DNA of 64,000 nt from Halomonas alimentaria (GTDB lineage: Bacteria > Pseudomonadota > Gammaproteobacteria > Pseudomonadales > Halomonadaceae). Under the pieces are notes generated by a model. It was given only the letters and a program-made list of their open reading frames with translations, was not told the DNA's origin and did not search any database. Position 1 is the stretch's first letter, and each line of letters begins with the position of its first letter. The DNA lies in the NCBI RefSeq assembly GCF_009902005.1, contig NZ_WUTT01000001.1:1042772-1106771 (forward strand). Reading direction: 5' to 3'. Positions 26,193 through 37,213 of the stretch are shown one piece after another. The position numbers and the translations under genes are program-made.

Positions 26193-27362
26193 ATGGTGCA
26201 CGCCACTGCCGGGGGCCTGGCCCCTATCGAAGACCTGATCGAGGACATCCGTCAGGGCAAGATGGTGATCCTGATGGACGATGAGGATCGCGAGAACGAA
26301 GGCGACATCATCATGGCCGCCGAGAAGGTGCAGGCCGAGCACATCAACTTCATGGCCCGCCATGCCCGCGGTCTGATCTGCCTGCCGATGACCCGCAGCC
26401 GCTGTGAGCGACTCAAGCTGCCGCTGATGGTCAACGACAATGGCTCCGGTTTCGGCACCAAGTTTACCCTCTCCATCGAGGCCACCGAGGGCGTTACCAC
26501 CGGCATCTCCGCCGCCGACCGCGCGCGCACCGTACAGGCCGCCGTGGCCCGCGATGCCCGCCCCGAGGATATCGTCCAGCCCGGTCATATCTTTCCGCTG
26601 ATGGCCGAGCCCGGCGGTGTGCTGCGCCGCGCTGGCCATACCGAAGCCGCCTGCGACCTCGCCTCCCTTGCCGGCCTCGACCCCAGCGGCGTGATCTGCG
26701 AGATCATGAACGACGACGGCACCATGGCTCGCCGCCCCGAGCTCGAGCGCTTTGCCGAGGAGCATGGCATCAGGATGGGCACCATCGCCGACCTGATCCA
26801 CTATCGCATCCACAACGAGCAGACCGTGGATCACGAGGAGTCGACCACGGTGAAGACCGCCCACGGCGAGCTCACCCTGCACGTCTTCCGTGACAGCATC
26901 CAGGGCGCCCATCACCTGGCGCTGGTCAAGGGCCGGCCGAGTCCCGAGACGCCGACCACGGTTCGCGTGCACCTGGCCGACACCATGCGCGACCTGCTCT
27001 GCCTGCAGAAGGGCGAGGGGGGCCACTGGACCTCCCACGAGGCCATCGCCGAGGTAGCGCGCAGCGAGCGCGGCGTCTTCGTGCTGCTCGATCATGGCCG
27101 GCCGCGTCTCGACCTGCGTGACCAGCTCGATATCTTCCTCGAGCGTCGCCGTGCCCCGCGTACCAGCGATTCCGATGGTGCCGGCAACTACCTGACCATC
27201 GGCACCGGCTCGCAGATCCTGCGCCACCTGGGCGTGGGCCAGATGCGCCTGCTCAGCTCGCCCTGGAAGTTCTCGGCGATCTCGGGCTTCGACCTGGAGG
27301 TAGTGGAGCGCCTGGGGCCGGAGGATCTCCCGGCGGGTGTCGACGCTGCCGACGGCGAGTGA
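26193..27362 (+). CDS. ribBA: 3,4-dihydroxy-2-butanone-4-phosphate synthase with degenerate GTP cyclohydrolase II domain (RibBX)
   Basis: 389 residues. The N-terminal DHBP synthase domain is intact ([11 protein letters not shown] at 28-38, THAR-type loop [27 protein letters not shown]). The C-terminal GCH II-like half lacks the zinc site: where active enzymes have the C-x10-C-x-C cluster after VRVH, this one reads [17 protein letters not shown]. Such proteins (RibBX) make only DHBP, so a separate ribA should exist elsewhere. ATG 5 bp after GGAG. A 200-bp gap separates it from ribD; no FMN riboswitch was recognised there. Confidence 0.92.
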   Translation: MVHATAGGLAPIEDLIEDIRQGKMVILMDDEDRENEGDIIMAAEKVQAEHINFMARHARGLICLPMTRSRCERLKLPLMVNDNGSGFGTKFTLSIEATEGVTTGISAADRARTVQAAVARDARPEDIVQPGHIFPLMAEPGGVLRRAGHTEAACDLASLAGLDPSGVICEIMNDDGTMARRPELERFAEEHGIRMGTIADLIHYRIHNEQTVDHEESTTVKTAHGELTLHVFRDSIQGAHHLALVKGRPSPETPTTVRVHLADTMRDLLCLQKGEGGHWTSHEAIAEVARSERGVFVLLDHGRPRLDLRDQLDIFLERRRAPRTSDSDGAGNYLTIGTGSQILRHLGVGQMRLLSSPWKFSAISGFDLEVVERLGPEDLPAGVDAADGE

Positions 27363-27454
27363 CACGGCGCCTCCCCTCGGCACTCCCATCACCTACTCTC
27401 ATTCAATTCCGGGCGCGGCATGGCCGCGCCGGTGAGCCTCAGCAGGAAACCGAT

Positions 27455-27949
27455 ATGGAACCCATTTCTCAACTGGAAGGCAGCTTCGTCGACGTCGACG
27501 GTCGCTACGTGATCGTGGTGGGGCGCTTCAACCACCACGTGGTGGACAGCCTGGTAGAGGGCGCCGTGGATATCCTGGTGCGCCATGGCGTCGATGCCGA
27601 GAACATCGACATCGTCCATGTGCCCGGCGCCTGGGAGCTGCCCCTGGCGGTCAAGCAGGTGCTCAAGGTGGCGCGCCCCGAGGCCGTCATCGCCCTGGGC
27701 GCGGTGATCCGCGGCGGCACCCCGCACTTCGAGTACGTGGCCGGTGGCTGCAACGCGGCCCTGGGCAACCTGCAGCTGGAGTTCGAGACCCCCATCGCCA
27801 ACGGCGTGCTCACCGTCAACTCCATCGAGCAGGCCATCGAGCGCTCCGGCACCAAGGCCGGCAACAAGGGCGCCGAGGCGGCCATGGCGGCCATGGAGAT
27901 GGTCTCGCTGATGCGCCAGCTGGGCGGTGGCGCCGAGGAGGAAGCATGA
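27455..27949 (+). CDS. ribH: 6,7-dimethyl-8-ribityllumazine synthase
   Basis: 164 residues. Family blocks [28 protein letters not shown] and [16 protein letters not shown] (catalytic His) are present, as is the PIANGVLT loop. Condenses DHBP with the pyrimidine to give lumazine. Overlaps nusB by 4 bp (ATGA). The start follows CAGGAAAC. Confidence 0.97.
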   Translation: MEPISQLEGSFVDVDGRYVIVVGRFNHHVVDSLVEGAVDILVRHGVDAENIDIVHVPGAWELPLAVKQVLKVARPEAVIALGAVIRGGTPHFEYVAGGCNAALGNLQLEFETPIANGVLTVNSIEQAIERSGTKAGNKGAEAAMAAMEMVSLMRQLGGGAEEEA

Positions 27950-28443
27950 GACGCGAGCGCGGGCCCTCGAAGGCGCAGCAGGGGCGGCGCGCCGCCCGTG
28001 AACTGGCGGTGCAGTGTCTCTACCAGTGGCAGATGACCGGTAAGTCGATGAGCGCGGTGGAGGTGGAGTTCCGTAGCCAGCTGGCCGACGACGATCTCGA
28101 GGACCACGAGAACTGGCACAAGGTCATGGAGATCGCCGACCTGGCGCTGTTCCATGAGCTGGTGCACAACGTGTCACGCTTCCGCGCCGACCTCGATGCC
28201 TCCATCGCGCCGCTGCTCGACCGCAAGCTCGAGGAGCTCGACGCCATCGAGCTGGCCATCCTGCGACTGGGCGCCTACGAGCTCTCGCGGCGCCTGGAGG
28301 TGCCGTACCGGGTGGCCATCAACGAGGGCGTCGAGCTGGCCAAGTCGTTCGGGGCCACCGACGGCCACAAGTACGTCAACGGCATCCTCGACAAGCTTGC
28401 CGGGCGCCTGCGCGGCGCCGAGGTGGCCGCCCGCCGCCGCTGA
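27946..28443 (+). CDS. nusB: Transcription antitermination factor NusB
   Basis: 165 residues, all-helical, with [21 protein letters not shown] at the start and the RNA/NusE-binding region [16 protein letters not shown] and [14 protein letters not shown]. Acts with NusE on boxA RNA in rRNA antitermination. Translationally coupled to ribH. Confidence 0.97.
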   Translation: MRRERGPSKAQQGRRAARELAVQCLYQWQMTGKSMSAVEVEFRSQLADDDLEDHENWHKVMEIADLALFHELVHNVSRFRADLDASIAPLLDRKLEELDAIELAILRLGAYELSRRLEVPYRVAINEGVELAKSFGATDGHKYVNGILDKLAGRLRGAEVAARRR

Positions 28444-28454
28444 AGGGAAACCGG

Positions 28455-29420
28455 ATGCATAGCGAATTCGACCTCATCGCCCGCTACTTTACCCCCGCCA
28501 CCCCCGACCCCGAGTCCGGGGTGGTGATGGGCGTGGGCGACGACTGCGCGCTGCTGGCGCCCACCCCGGGCCGGCGGCTGGCGGTGAGCGTCGATACCTC
28601 CGTGTGCGGGGTGCACTTCCCCCCCGACGCCCCGCCCGAGGCGGTAGGCCACCGGGCCCTGGCGGTCAGCCTCTCCGATCTTGCCGCCATGGGCGCCAGG
28701 GCCCGCTGGTGCTTCATGTCGCTGTCGCTGGATGAGAGCGAGGACGCCTGGCTGGAGGGCTTCTCGCGTGGGTTCCTGACGCTCTGCGAGGCGACCGGCA
28801 CCCGCCTGGCCGGCGGCGACATCACCCGCGGTGAGCTGGCCATCGGCGTCACCGTGATGGGCGAGGTGGCACCCGAGGCAGCCATGACCCGCGGCGGCGG
28901 CCGTCCTGGCGACCTGGTGGCGGTGACCGGCGCCTTGGGTGGCGGTGCCGGTGGCCTGGCGGCGTGGCAGGCAGGCGAGCGCGACCCTGTCCATCCGCTG
29001 CTGCAGCGCTACCTGACACCCCGGCCGCGGCTGGCCGCCGGCGAGGCCCTGGCCGGGCTGGCCACGGCCGCAGTGGATATCTCCGACGGGCTGCTCGCCG
29101 ACCTGGGCCATATCCTCGAACACTCCGGGGGCGGCGCCCATCTCGAGCCCGAGACGCTGCCGCTGGCCGAGGGGCTGGTGGCGGCGCTGGGCGAGGAGGG
29201 CGCACGCCAGGCGGCGCTGACCGGCGGCGATGACTACGAGCTGCTGGTGTGCCTGCCCGCCGAGGAGCTGGACGAGGCCCGCCGACGCCTGGCAGCACTC
29301 GAGTTGCCGCTGACGGTGGTCGGTCGCCTGACCCGTGCGCCGGGCGTTAGCGGCGTGCCGGCGGCCCAGCGCACCGGTTGGCAGCACTTCCGTGGCGCCC
29401 CTCCGGGAGGCACTTCATGA
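28455..29420 (+). CDS. thiL: Thiamine-monophosphate kinase
   Basis: 321 residues. Metal/ATP motifs GVGDDCALL, AVSVDTSVCGVHF, LAGGDITRGEL, and DISDGLLADLGHIL; near the C-terminus GGDDYELL. Makes thiamine diphosphate from the monophosphate. AAGGGA ribosome binding site, 11 bp after nusB, and overlaps pgpA by 4 bp. Confidence 0.97.
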   Translation: MHSEFDLIARYFTPATPDPESGVVMGVGDDCALLAPTPGRRLAVSVDTSVCGVHFPPDAPPEAVGHRALAVSLSDLAAMGARARWCFMSLSLDESEDAWLEGFSRGFLTLCEATGTRLAGGDITRGELAIGVTVMGEVAPEAAMTRGGGRPGDLVAVTGALGGGAGGLAAWQAGERDPVHPLLQRYLTPRPRLAAGEALAGLATAAVDISDGLLADLGHILEHSGGGAHLEPETLPLAEGLVAALGEEGARQAALTGGDDYELLVCLPAEELDEARRRLAALELPLTVVGRLTRAPGVSGVPAAQRTGWQHFRGAPPGGTS

Positions 29421-29890
29421 ATCGCGCCCCATCCAGCGTCTGGCATCGTCCCTCCCACTTCCTGGCCTTCGGTCTGGGGAGCGGCACCGTGCCCTGGGCG
29501 CCGGGAACCTTCGGAACCCTGGCCGCCATCCCCTTCTACTGGTTGCTCTCCGAACTGCCACTTTCCTGGTACTGGGGGGTGGTCTTCATCGCCTTCGTGT
29601 GGGGCGTGTGGTTGTGCGAGAAGACCTCCCGCGACCTCGGCGTCCACGACCATTCGGGTATTGTCTGGGATGAGTTCGTGGGCTACTGGATCACCATGGC
29701 GGCAGTGCCCTTCTCCTGGGAGTCGGCACTATGGGGGTTCCTGGTCTTCCGGGTATTCGACGTGATCAAGCCGTTCCCCATCCGCTGGGCCGACCGTCAT
29801 GTGGCCGGTGGCTTCGGCATCATGATCGACGATGTTCTCGCCGGCATCTACGCCTGGAGCCTCATGCACCTGTGGTTCTGGCTGCACTAG
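29417..29890 (+). CDS. pgpA: Phosphatidylglycerophosphatase A
   Basis: 157 residues, several membrane segments, with the PgpA blocks FGLGSGTVPWAPGTFGTL, SGIVWDEFVGYWITM and FRVFDVIKPFPI; DDVLAGIYA near the end supplies acidic residues. Dephosphorylates phosphatidylglycerol phosphate at the inner membrane. ATG within the thiL stop and GGGAGG before it. Confidence 0.95.
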   Translation: MNRAPSSVWHRPSHFLAFGLGSGTVPWAPGTFGTLAAIPFYWLLSELPLSWYWGVVFIAFVWGVWLCEKTSRDLGVHDHSGIVWDEFVGYWITMAAVPFSWESALWGFLVFRVFDVIKPFPIRWADRHVAGGFGIMIDDVLAGIYAWSLMHLWFWLH

Positions 29891-29948
29891 CACGGCACGG
29901 CGGTATTTCGCGAATGCCATAGCAGGCGTCGCAGGGAAGGGAGTGAGC

Positions 29949-31190
29949 ATGCGCAAGGAACGACTGATCGTGCCGGTGGTGGTAGGGCTGGCGCTGGTCT
30001 GGGCGGTGGCCCAGTACGCCGCCTCGCTGCTCTTCGAACGCGAGCTGCTGCGCACCCTGAACGACCTGGAGGCGCGCGGTGAGCTGGTGGTCGAACGCGA
30101 GGACGTGGAACGCGGCTGGCTCTCTTCCTCGGGACGGGTTCTGATCGCCCCGCTGCTGGGCGACGGCTGGCAGCTCTCCTTCACCTATACCGCGCGCCAC
30201 GGCGTGCTCAGCACCCGGCTGGACGGTGAGATCCAGCCTACCCTGGGGCCGGCCCAGCGGCGCCTGTTCGGCGATGCGCTGCCCTCCACGGCGCCGCGCT
30301 GGCACGCCCGCTACCAGACCCTGGGCGGCGCCCTCAAGGGCAGTGTCGGGCTGTCTCCCTTCGTGGTTCGCCAGGGCCAGCGCGAGCTCGACTTCCAGGG
30401 TGGGCAGGTCACCTTCGGCGGCGAGTACGGCGACTGGTGGCTGCGCGCCCGTCTCAAGCCGCTGCGCCTGACCGACGGGGTGGTCACCCTGGAGGCCGGC
30501 CCGGCCAGCCTGGAGAGCCGCTACGCCTATACCGCCGATGCCCACCATTTCACCCAGCATGACCTGCTGCGCCTCGACCGGGTCTCCTGGAGTCAGCCGG
30601 ACCTCGAGCTGGATGGCAGCGAGCTGGTCTACCGCAGTCGCATGGAGCTAGACGACAGCGAGCTTCTTATCGACGGCGAGCTCAACCTGGGGGAGGTGCT
30701 GGCCGCCGATCAGGTGCTGCTTACCGGAGGCGCAACGGCGCAGTTTTCCCGCGTCGATGCCGAGGCGTTGCGTACCCTGCTGCGCCGCCTGCGCGAGGAG
30801 GTGATGACGGGGGGCAGCGACACCCCAACGCCCCGCCAGCTGATCGAGCGGCTCGACCCGGAGTTCAAGGCGCTGCTGCAGGATTCACCACGCCTGGATG
30901 TCACCGCGGTGGCACTCGACAGCCCCATGCTGGGCCTTTCCGCCCAGGGCGAGGGGGCGCTGATCTTCGATCCACGGCGCCTCGATGAGCTCAGCGTCTC
31001 ACGACTCGATGATCCCGCCGAGCAGGCCCGTTGGCGCAGCCGCCTGGACGGCGACTTCGTCTGGCGCGAGGTGCCCACCGTGGTGGCCCTGTGGCTGGGA
31101 CTGCCGCTGGACACCCGGGAGCTGGCGGTGGACGTGGTGCGAGGCAAGGTGCGCGTCAATGGCCGCCCGCTGCCACCACTATGGCGATAG
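29949..31190 (+). CDS. DUF945 (YdgA-like) family protein
   Basis: 413 residues with an N-terminal signal anchor (LIVPVVVGLALVWAVAQYAA) and the family opening LLFERELLRTLNDLEARGELVVEREDVERGWLSS. The rest is repetitive beta structure. DUF945 proteins are membrane-anchored periplasmic proteins of unknown biochemical role, related to AsmA-like proteins. It stands alone between pgpA and the Lon paralogue, start after AAGGGAG. Confidence 0.82.
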   Translation: MRKERLIVPVVVGLALVWAVAQYAASLLFERELLRTLNDLEARGELVVEREDVERGWLSSSGRVLIAPLLGDGWQLSFTYTARHGVLSTRLDGEIQPTLGPAQRRLFGDALPSTAPRWHARYQTLGGALKGSVGLSPFVVRQGQRELDFQGGQVTFGGEYGDWWLRARLKPLRLTDGVVTLEAGPASLESRYAYTADAHHFTQHDLLRLDRVSWSQPDLELDGSELVYRSRMELDDSELLIDGELNLGEVLAADQVLLTGGATAQFSRVDAEALRTLLRRLREEVMTGGSDTPTPRQLIERLDPEFKALLQDSPRLDVTAVALDSPMLGLSAQGEGALIFDPRRLDELSVSRLDDPAEQARWRSRLDGDFVWREVPTVVALWLGLPLDTRELAVDVVRGKVRVNGRPLPPLWR

Positions 31191-31269
31191 CCAGACTTGA
31201 AGTTGCCGATCATCGCCCGCATTCCACAGTCCATCGGCATATGCCCAACCGCTTGGACAGGGAGACCCC

Positions 31270-33729
31270 ATGAGCGACGACCAGGACCGCCACGCGTCTG
31301 ACGAGCCGGAATGGATCCACGACGAGCACGAACAGGACGAGCAGGAGCAGGGCGAGGGTCTCGACCTCGGTGAATCGACCGGCGACAGCCAGCGTTCCAT
31401 GGTGCCGGCCCGTGAAGCGCTGCCCGAGCGCATCTACCTGCTGCCCATCCACAACCGCCCCTTCTTTCCCGCCCAGGTACAGCCGCTGGTGATCAACCGC
31501 GAACGCTGGGAAGAGACCATCGAGCGTGTTGCCAAGACCCCGCACCACACCGTGGGCCTGGCCTTCGTCGGTGATGCCGCGCTGGAGGGGCTGGATCACG
31601 GCGACTTCCCCGAGATCGGCACCGCGGTGAAGATCCACAAGCTGCAGGGCGAGGATGACCAGCTGCAGTTCATCGCCCAGGGCCTGCAGCGCTTCCGGAT
31701 TCAGCGCTGGATCTCCCGGGAGCCGCCCTACCTGGTGGAGGTGAGCTACCCCCGCGAGCCGGTGGATGCCGAGGCCGACGAGGCGCGGGCCTACGCCATG
31801 TCGCTGATCAACGGCATCAAGGAGCTGCTGCCGATCAACCCGCTCTACGGCGAGGAGCTCAAGCACTACCTCAACCGCTTCAGCCCCCATGAGCCCGGGC
31901 CGCTCACCGACTTCGCCGCCGCCATCACCTCGGCCAAGGGGCACGAGCTGCAGGACGTGCTGGCCACCCTGCCGGTGCTTTCGCGCATGCAGAAGGTGCT
32001 GCCGCTGCTGCGCAAGGAGATTGAAGTCGCCCAGCTGCAGAGCGAGATCAGCGACCAGGTCAACGCCCAGATGCAGGATCGCCAGCGGGAGTTCTTCCTG
32101 CGCGAGCAGCTCAAGGTGATCCAGCGCGAGCTGGGCATCTCCAAGGACGACCGCGAGAACGACGTCGACACCTTCCGCGACCGCCTCGAGGACCTGGTGG
32201 TGCCGCCCAAGGTGCTCACCCGCATCGAGGAGGAGCTCGACAAGCTGGCGGTGCTGGAGACCGGCTCGCCGGAGTACGGTACCACCCGCAACTACCTGGA
32301 TTGGCTGACCAGCATGCCCTGGGGCGTGCGCAGCCAGGACCAGCTCGACCTGGGCCACGCTCGTACGGTGCTCGACCGCGACCACGACGGCCTGGCCGAC
32401 GTGAAGGAGCGCATCGTCGAGTTTCTCGCCGAGGGCACCTTCAAGGGCGATGTGGGCGGCTCCATCGTGCTGCTGGTGGGACCGCCCGGGGTCGGGAAGA
32501 CCTCGGTGGGTCGCTCCATCGCCGAGGCGCTGGGCCGCGAGTTCTATCGCTTCTCGGTGGGCGGCATGCGCGACGAGGCGGAGATCAAGGGCCACCGGCG
32601 CACCTATATCGGTGCCATGCCCGGCAAGCTCGCCCAGGCCCTCAAGGAGGTCGAGGTCGAGAACCCGGTGATCATGCTCGACGAGATCGACAAGTTGGGG
32701 CAGTCCTTCCAGGGTGACCCCGCCTCGGCGCTGCTCGAGGTGCTCGACCCGGAGCAGAACGTCGACTTCCTCGACCACTACCTGGACGTGCGCCTGGACC
32801 TCTCCAAGGTGCTCTTCGTGTGTACCGCCAATACCCTGGACTCGATCCCCCCGGCGCTGCTCGACCGCATGGAGCAGATCCGTCTCTCCGGCTACATCGC
32901 CGAGGAGAAGATGGCGATCGCCAAGAACCATCTGTGGCCCAAGCTGCTCAAGCGCGACAATATCCCCAAGAAGCGCATCAACCTTACCGATGCCGCCCTG
33001 CGCCAGGTGATCGAGGGCTATGCCCGCGAGGCGGGGGTCCGCCAGCTCGAGAAGCAGCTGCACCGCATTGTGCGCAAGGCGGCGGTCAAGCTGCTGGAGA
33101 GTGACCAGCAGTCGGTGAAGGTCTCGGTGAAGAACCTCGAGGAGTACCTGGGGGCGCCGCTGTTCCGCAAGGAGCAGGTGCTCCAGGGTGAGGGCGTGGT
33201 CACCGGCCTGGCCTGGACCTCCATGGGCGGCGCCACCCTGCCCATCGAGGCGGGCAAGGTGCATTCGCTGACCCGTGGATTCAAACTCACTGGCAAGCTC
33301 GGCGAGGTGATGCAGGAGTCGGCCAACATCGCCTACAGCTATGTGCTGGGGCACCTGGCCGAGTATGGCGCCGACGCCGACTTCTTCGATTCTGCCTTCG
33401 TGCATATGCACGTGCCGGAGGGCGCCACGCCCAAGGATGGCCCCTCGGCGGGGGTGACCATGACCACCGCACTGCTCTCGCTGGCCCGCCACCAGGCCAT
33501 CGATCGCAATCTGGCGATGACCGGTGAACTGACCCTGACCGGACATGTGTTGCCGGTGGGCGGTATCCGCGAGAAGGTGATCGCCGCCCGGCGCAGCGGC
33601 ATCTTCGAGGTGATCCTCCCCGAGGCCAACCACCGCGATTACGACGAGTTGCCGGAGCACCTCAAGGAGGGCATGACGGTACACTTCGCCAGGCGCTACA
33701 AGGATGTGGCCAGGGTGGTCTTCGGCTGA
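31270..33729 (+). CDS. lon: ATP-dependent Lon-type protease (paralogue with altered N-domain)
   Basis: 819 residues. Walker A GPPGVGKT at 404-411, Walker B VIMLDEIDK, catalytic Ser726 in KDGPSAGVTM and Lys769 in IREKV: the 43-residue spacing matches E. coli Lon. The N-terminal domain starts with a 50-residue acidic tail (DEHEQDEQEQGE) and reads LPIHNRPFFPAQ where housekeeping Lon has LPLRDVVVYP. This resembles the second Lon of Pseudomonas (AsrA), a heat-shock protease; a housekeeping lon probably exists elsewhere. GGGAGA ribosome binding site before the ATG. Confidence 0.92.
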   Translation: MSDDQDRHASDEPEWIHDEHEQDEQEQGEGLDLGESTGDSQRSMVPAREALPERIYLLPIHNRPFFPAQVQPLVINRERWEETIERVAKTPHHTVGLAFVGDAALEGLDHGDFPEIGTAVKIHKLQGEDDQLQFIAQGLQRFRIQRWISREPPYLVEVSYPREPVDAEADEARAYAMSLINGIKELLPINPLYGEELKHYLNRFSPHEPGPLTDFAAAITSAKGHELQDVLATLPVLSRMQKVLPLLRKEIEVAQLQSEISDQVNAQMQDRQREFFLREQLKVIQRELGISKDDRENDVDTFRDRLEDLVVPPKVLTRIEEELDKLAVLETGSPEYGTTRNYLDWLTSMPWGVRSQDQLDLGHARTVLDRDHDGLADVKERIVEFLAEGTFKGDVGGSIVLLVGPPGVGKTSVGRSIAEALGREFYRFSVGGMRDEAEIKGHRRTYIGAMPGKLAQALKEVEVENPVIMLDEIDKLGQSFQGDPASALLEVLDPEQNVDFLDHYLDVRLDLSKVLFVCTANTLDSIPPALLDRMEQIRLSGYIAEEKMAIAKNHLWPKLLKRDNIPKKRINLTDAALRQVIEGYAREAGVRQLEKQLHRIVRKAAVKLLESDQQSVKVSVKNLEEYLGAPLFRKEQVLQGEGVVTGLAWTSMGGATLPIEAGKVHSLTRGFKLTGKLGEVMQESANIAYSYVLGHLAEYGADADFFDSAFVHMHVPEGATPKDGPSAGVTMTTALLSLARHQAIDRNLAMTGELTLTGHVLPVGGIREKVIAARRSGIFEVILPEANHRDYDELPEHLKEGMTVHFARRYKDVARVVFG

Positions 33730-33826
33730 CCCGGCTGCGCCGGAGCCGTAAGCCATAAGCTGGAAGGTAACCCCGGGGTCAGTGGCTGTGCCGACTCCCG
33801 GGGCCGGCCAATAACAGGAACAACCC

Positions 33827-34831
33827 ATGAAATATCTGGTAGCGGCAGGCGCCGTGCTGTCAGGCCTGACGGTGGGCGGCGCCACCGCCGCAGAGCGCAC
33901 GCTCACCGTCTATACCTACGACTCCTTCGTTTCCGAGTGGGGGCCGGGGCCCGGCATCGAGGAGGCCTTCGAGGCGCGCTGCGGCGACTGCGAACTGCGC
34001 TTCGTGGCACTCGACGGTGGCGTGGATATCCTCCAGCGCCTGCGCCTGGAGGGGGAGGGCAGCGGCGCCGACCTGGTGCTCGGTCTCGACATGAACCTGA
34101 TGGCCGAGGCCCGCGGGCTCGAGCTGCTGGCGCCCCACGGCGTCGACACGAGCGCGCTCGAGCTGCCCATCGTATGGGACGACGACACCTTCCTGCCCTA
34201 CGACTGGGGCCACTTCGCCTTCGTCTACGACAGCGAGCAGCTGGAAGATCCGCCGGGCAGTTTCGCCGAACTGCTCGAGGCCCCGGACGACGTCAAGATC
34301 ATCCTCCAGGACCCGCGCACCAGCGTCACCGGCCAGGGGCTGCTGCTGTGGATTAAGCATGTCTACGGTGACGCGGCGCCCGCGGCCTGGGAAAGGCTCA
34401 ACGAGCGGGTGCTCACCGTGACCAACGGCTGGAGCCAGGCCTATTTCTCGCTGTTCATGAACGGCGAGGCGCCCATGGTGCTCTCCTATGCCACCTCGCC
34501 GGCCTACCACATGGCGGTGGAGGAGACCGACCGCTACCAGGCCGCCGAGTTCGACGAGGGCCACTACCTGCAGGTGGAGACCGCGGCGAGGCTGCGCTCC
34601 AGCGACGAGCCCGAGCTGGCCCGCGACTTCCTCGCCTTCATGCTGACCCCGGACTTCCAACGCCACATCCCGCTGGGCAACGTGATGAACCCTGCCATCG
34701 ACCTGGGTGACGAGCTGCCGGCGGTGTTCGAGCGGCTGATCGACCCCGAGAGCCTCACCTTCACCCCCGAGGAGGTGCGCGACAACCGCCGCGCCTGGAT
34801 CCGCGAGTGGCTGAACGCGGCGGCGCGCTGA
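33827..34831 (+). CDS. thiB: Thiamine ABC transporter substrate-binding protein
   Basis: 334 residues, signal peptide to about residue 22 (GGATAAE). ThiB/TbpA family pattern: LTVYTYDSFVSEWGPG, ADLVLGLDMNL, PYDWGHFAFVYD, DPRTSVTGQGLLLW, and SYATSPAYH. Binds thiamine in the periplasm for ThiPQ. No THI-box riboswitch was recognised in the 97 bp before it. ThiP overlaps its end by 25 bp. Confidence 0.95.
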   Translation: MKYLVAAGAVLSGLTVGGATAAERTLTVYTYDSFVSEWGPGPGIEEAFEARCGDCELRFVALDGGVDILQRLRLEGEGSGADLVLGLDMNLMAEARGLELLAPHGVDTSALELPIVWDDDTFLPYDWGHFAFVYDSEQLEDPPGSFAELLEAPDDVKIILQDPRTSVTGQGLLLWIKHVYGDAAPAAWERLNERVLTVTNGWSQAYFSLFMNGEAPMVLSYATSPAYHMAVEETDRYQAAEFDEGHYLQVETAARLRSSDEPELARDFLAFMLTPDFQRHIPLGNVMNPAIDLGDELPAVFERLIDPESLTFTPEEVRDNRRAWIREWLNAAAR

Positions 34832-36464
34832 CGCCGTCGCGCTGGGCGCGCCCCTCGCCCTGGCCGCCGGGGCTGGGGCTCGCCGCCCTGGCGCTGGTGA
34901 CGGGGCTGGGGCTCGGCAGCCTGGCCGCACTGCTGTGGCAGGCCCGGGCGCTGCACCCGGCCATGCTGTGGCAGGAGCCATGGCTCGCCGCCATCCTGCG
35001 TTTCACCCTGTGGCAGGCCACGCTCTCCACGCTGCTCAGCGTGGGGCTCGCCGTGCCCGTGGCCCTGGCCCTGGCGCGGCGCCCCGCCTTCCCGGGTCGG
35101 GCCCTGCTGCTGCGCGCCATGGAGCTCTCGCTGGTGTTGCCGACGCTGATCGGCCTGTTCGGCCTGGTGGCGGTGCATGGCCGGCGTGGCTGGGCGGCAC
35201 CGTTGTGGGAGTGGCTCTTCGGCCTGGAGGCCGGTTACCTCTACGGCCTCTCGGGCATCGTGCTGGCCCATGTGTTCTACAACCTGCCGCTCGCCGCGCG
35301 GCTGATGCTGCAGGCCCTGGAGACGGCGCCTGCGGCCCACTGGCGGCTGGCCGCCCAGTTGGGGCTTTCGCGGGGGGCGATCTGGCGCACCCTGGAGTGG
35401 CCGCGCCTGGCATCGCTGCTGCCGCGGCTGGCGGCGCTGGTCTTCACCCTCTGCTTCACCAGCTTCGCCATCGTCATGACCCTGGGCGGCGGGCCACGCA
35501 GCTCCACCCTGGAGGTGGCGATCTACCAGGCGCTGAAGTTCGATCACGACCTGGCCCTGGCCGCGCTGCTGGCGCTGACCCAGCTGACGATCTGCCTGGG
35601 CCTGTGGCTGCTGGCGCTCTCCCGGGGCGGGGCGCCCTCGCTGATGGTAGGCAGCGTGCGCCTGCCGTCCCTGGGGCGCTGGCGCCGCCGCGACGCCCTG
35701 GGTGTCTCCCGCTGGGTCGATGCCGCCTGGTTGCTGGCCTTGGCCGCGCTGCTGGTTCCGCCCCTGGCGGCCATCGTCATCGCCGGCCTGGGCGGCCTGG
35801 CCGAGCTGCCCCGGGCGTCGAGCCTGTGGCCGGCGGCGGCACGCAGCCTCGCCATGGCGCTGGGGGCGGGCCTCGGCGCGCTCGCCCTGGCGCTGGCGCT
35901 ACTGGCCGGCAGCCGTTGGTTGCGCCGCGCTGGGCAGGGTGCCCTGGGCCTGGCGATGGAGGGCGGCGGCCAGCTGATTCTGGTGGTGCCGGCGCTGGTG
36001 CTGGGCACCGGGCTCTTCCTGCTGCTGCGCCCCACCCTGGGCAGCGGCTGGGAGGGCTATGGGCTGGTGGTGCTGGTCAACGCCCTGATGGCGCTGCCCT
36101 TCGCCATGCAGGTGCTGCGCGGGGCGCTGCCGGGGCTCACCGCCCCCGAGGCGCGCCTGGCCGACCAGCTCGGTGTGCGCGGGGCCGCAAGGCTGCGCTG
36201 GCTGACCTGGCCGCGGTTGCGCCGTCCGCTGGCCCTGGCGCTGGCCTACGCCATGACGCTGTCGCTGGGGGACTTCAGCGTCATCGCCCTGTTCGGCAGC
36301 CCCTCCGCCCCGACCCTGCCGATGCTGCTCTACCAGCAGCTGGGCGGCTATCGCTGGCAGGGGGCGGCGGCCACCGCACTGCTGCTGCTGGTGCTGGTGA
36401 CCCTCATCTTCGCCGCGCTGGGCGGCCTGACCCGCCGCCCGCCACGTCCGCGCTGGAGACCCTG

Positions 36465-36465
<1 letters not shown>
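34807..36465 (+). CDS. thiP: Thiamine ABC transporter permease
   Basis: 552 residues, two fused permease halves of about six helices each, each with an EAA-like loop (LAAQLGLSRGAIWRTLEWPRL and LADQLGVRGAARLRWLTWPRL). GTG start inside thiB; a later start would remove the first conserved helix. It ends one base into the thiQ start (TGATG). E. coli ThiP has 536 residues. Confidence 0.93.
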
Positions 36466-37130
<665 letters not shown>

Positions 37131-37213
37131 CGGCCGGGCGCGTGACAGAATCGGGGGCTGACCTGGACACCGAGCCGCCGGCACAGGCGGCCGCACGCGA
37201 AGAAGAGGACACC

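Noticed and set aside
24762..27392. Very long minus-strand open frame opposite ribD and ribBX
   Set aside because: It is a shadow of high-GC codon use: the plus strand carries well-recognised riboflavin genes and the minus translation has no domain.
33730..33826. TPP riboswitch before thiB
   Set aside because: No THI-box core could be found; the visible structure is an imperfect CCCCGGGG-type hairpin that may end the Lon gene.
31210..33906. Long minus-strand open frame opposite lon
   Set aside because: Low-complexity His, Leu and Gly-rich translation with no recognisable motif, fully antisense to a conserved protease.
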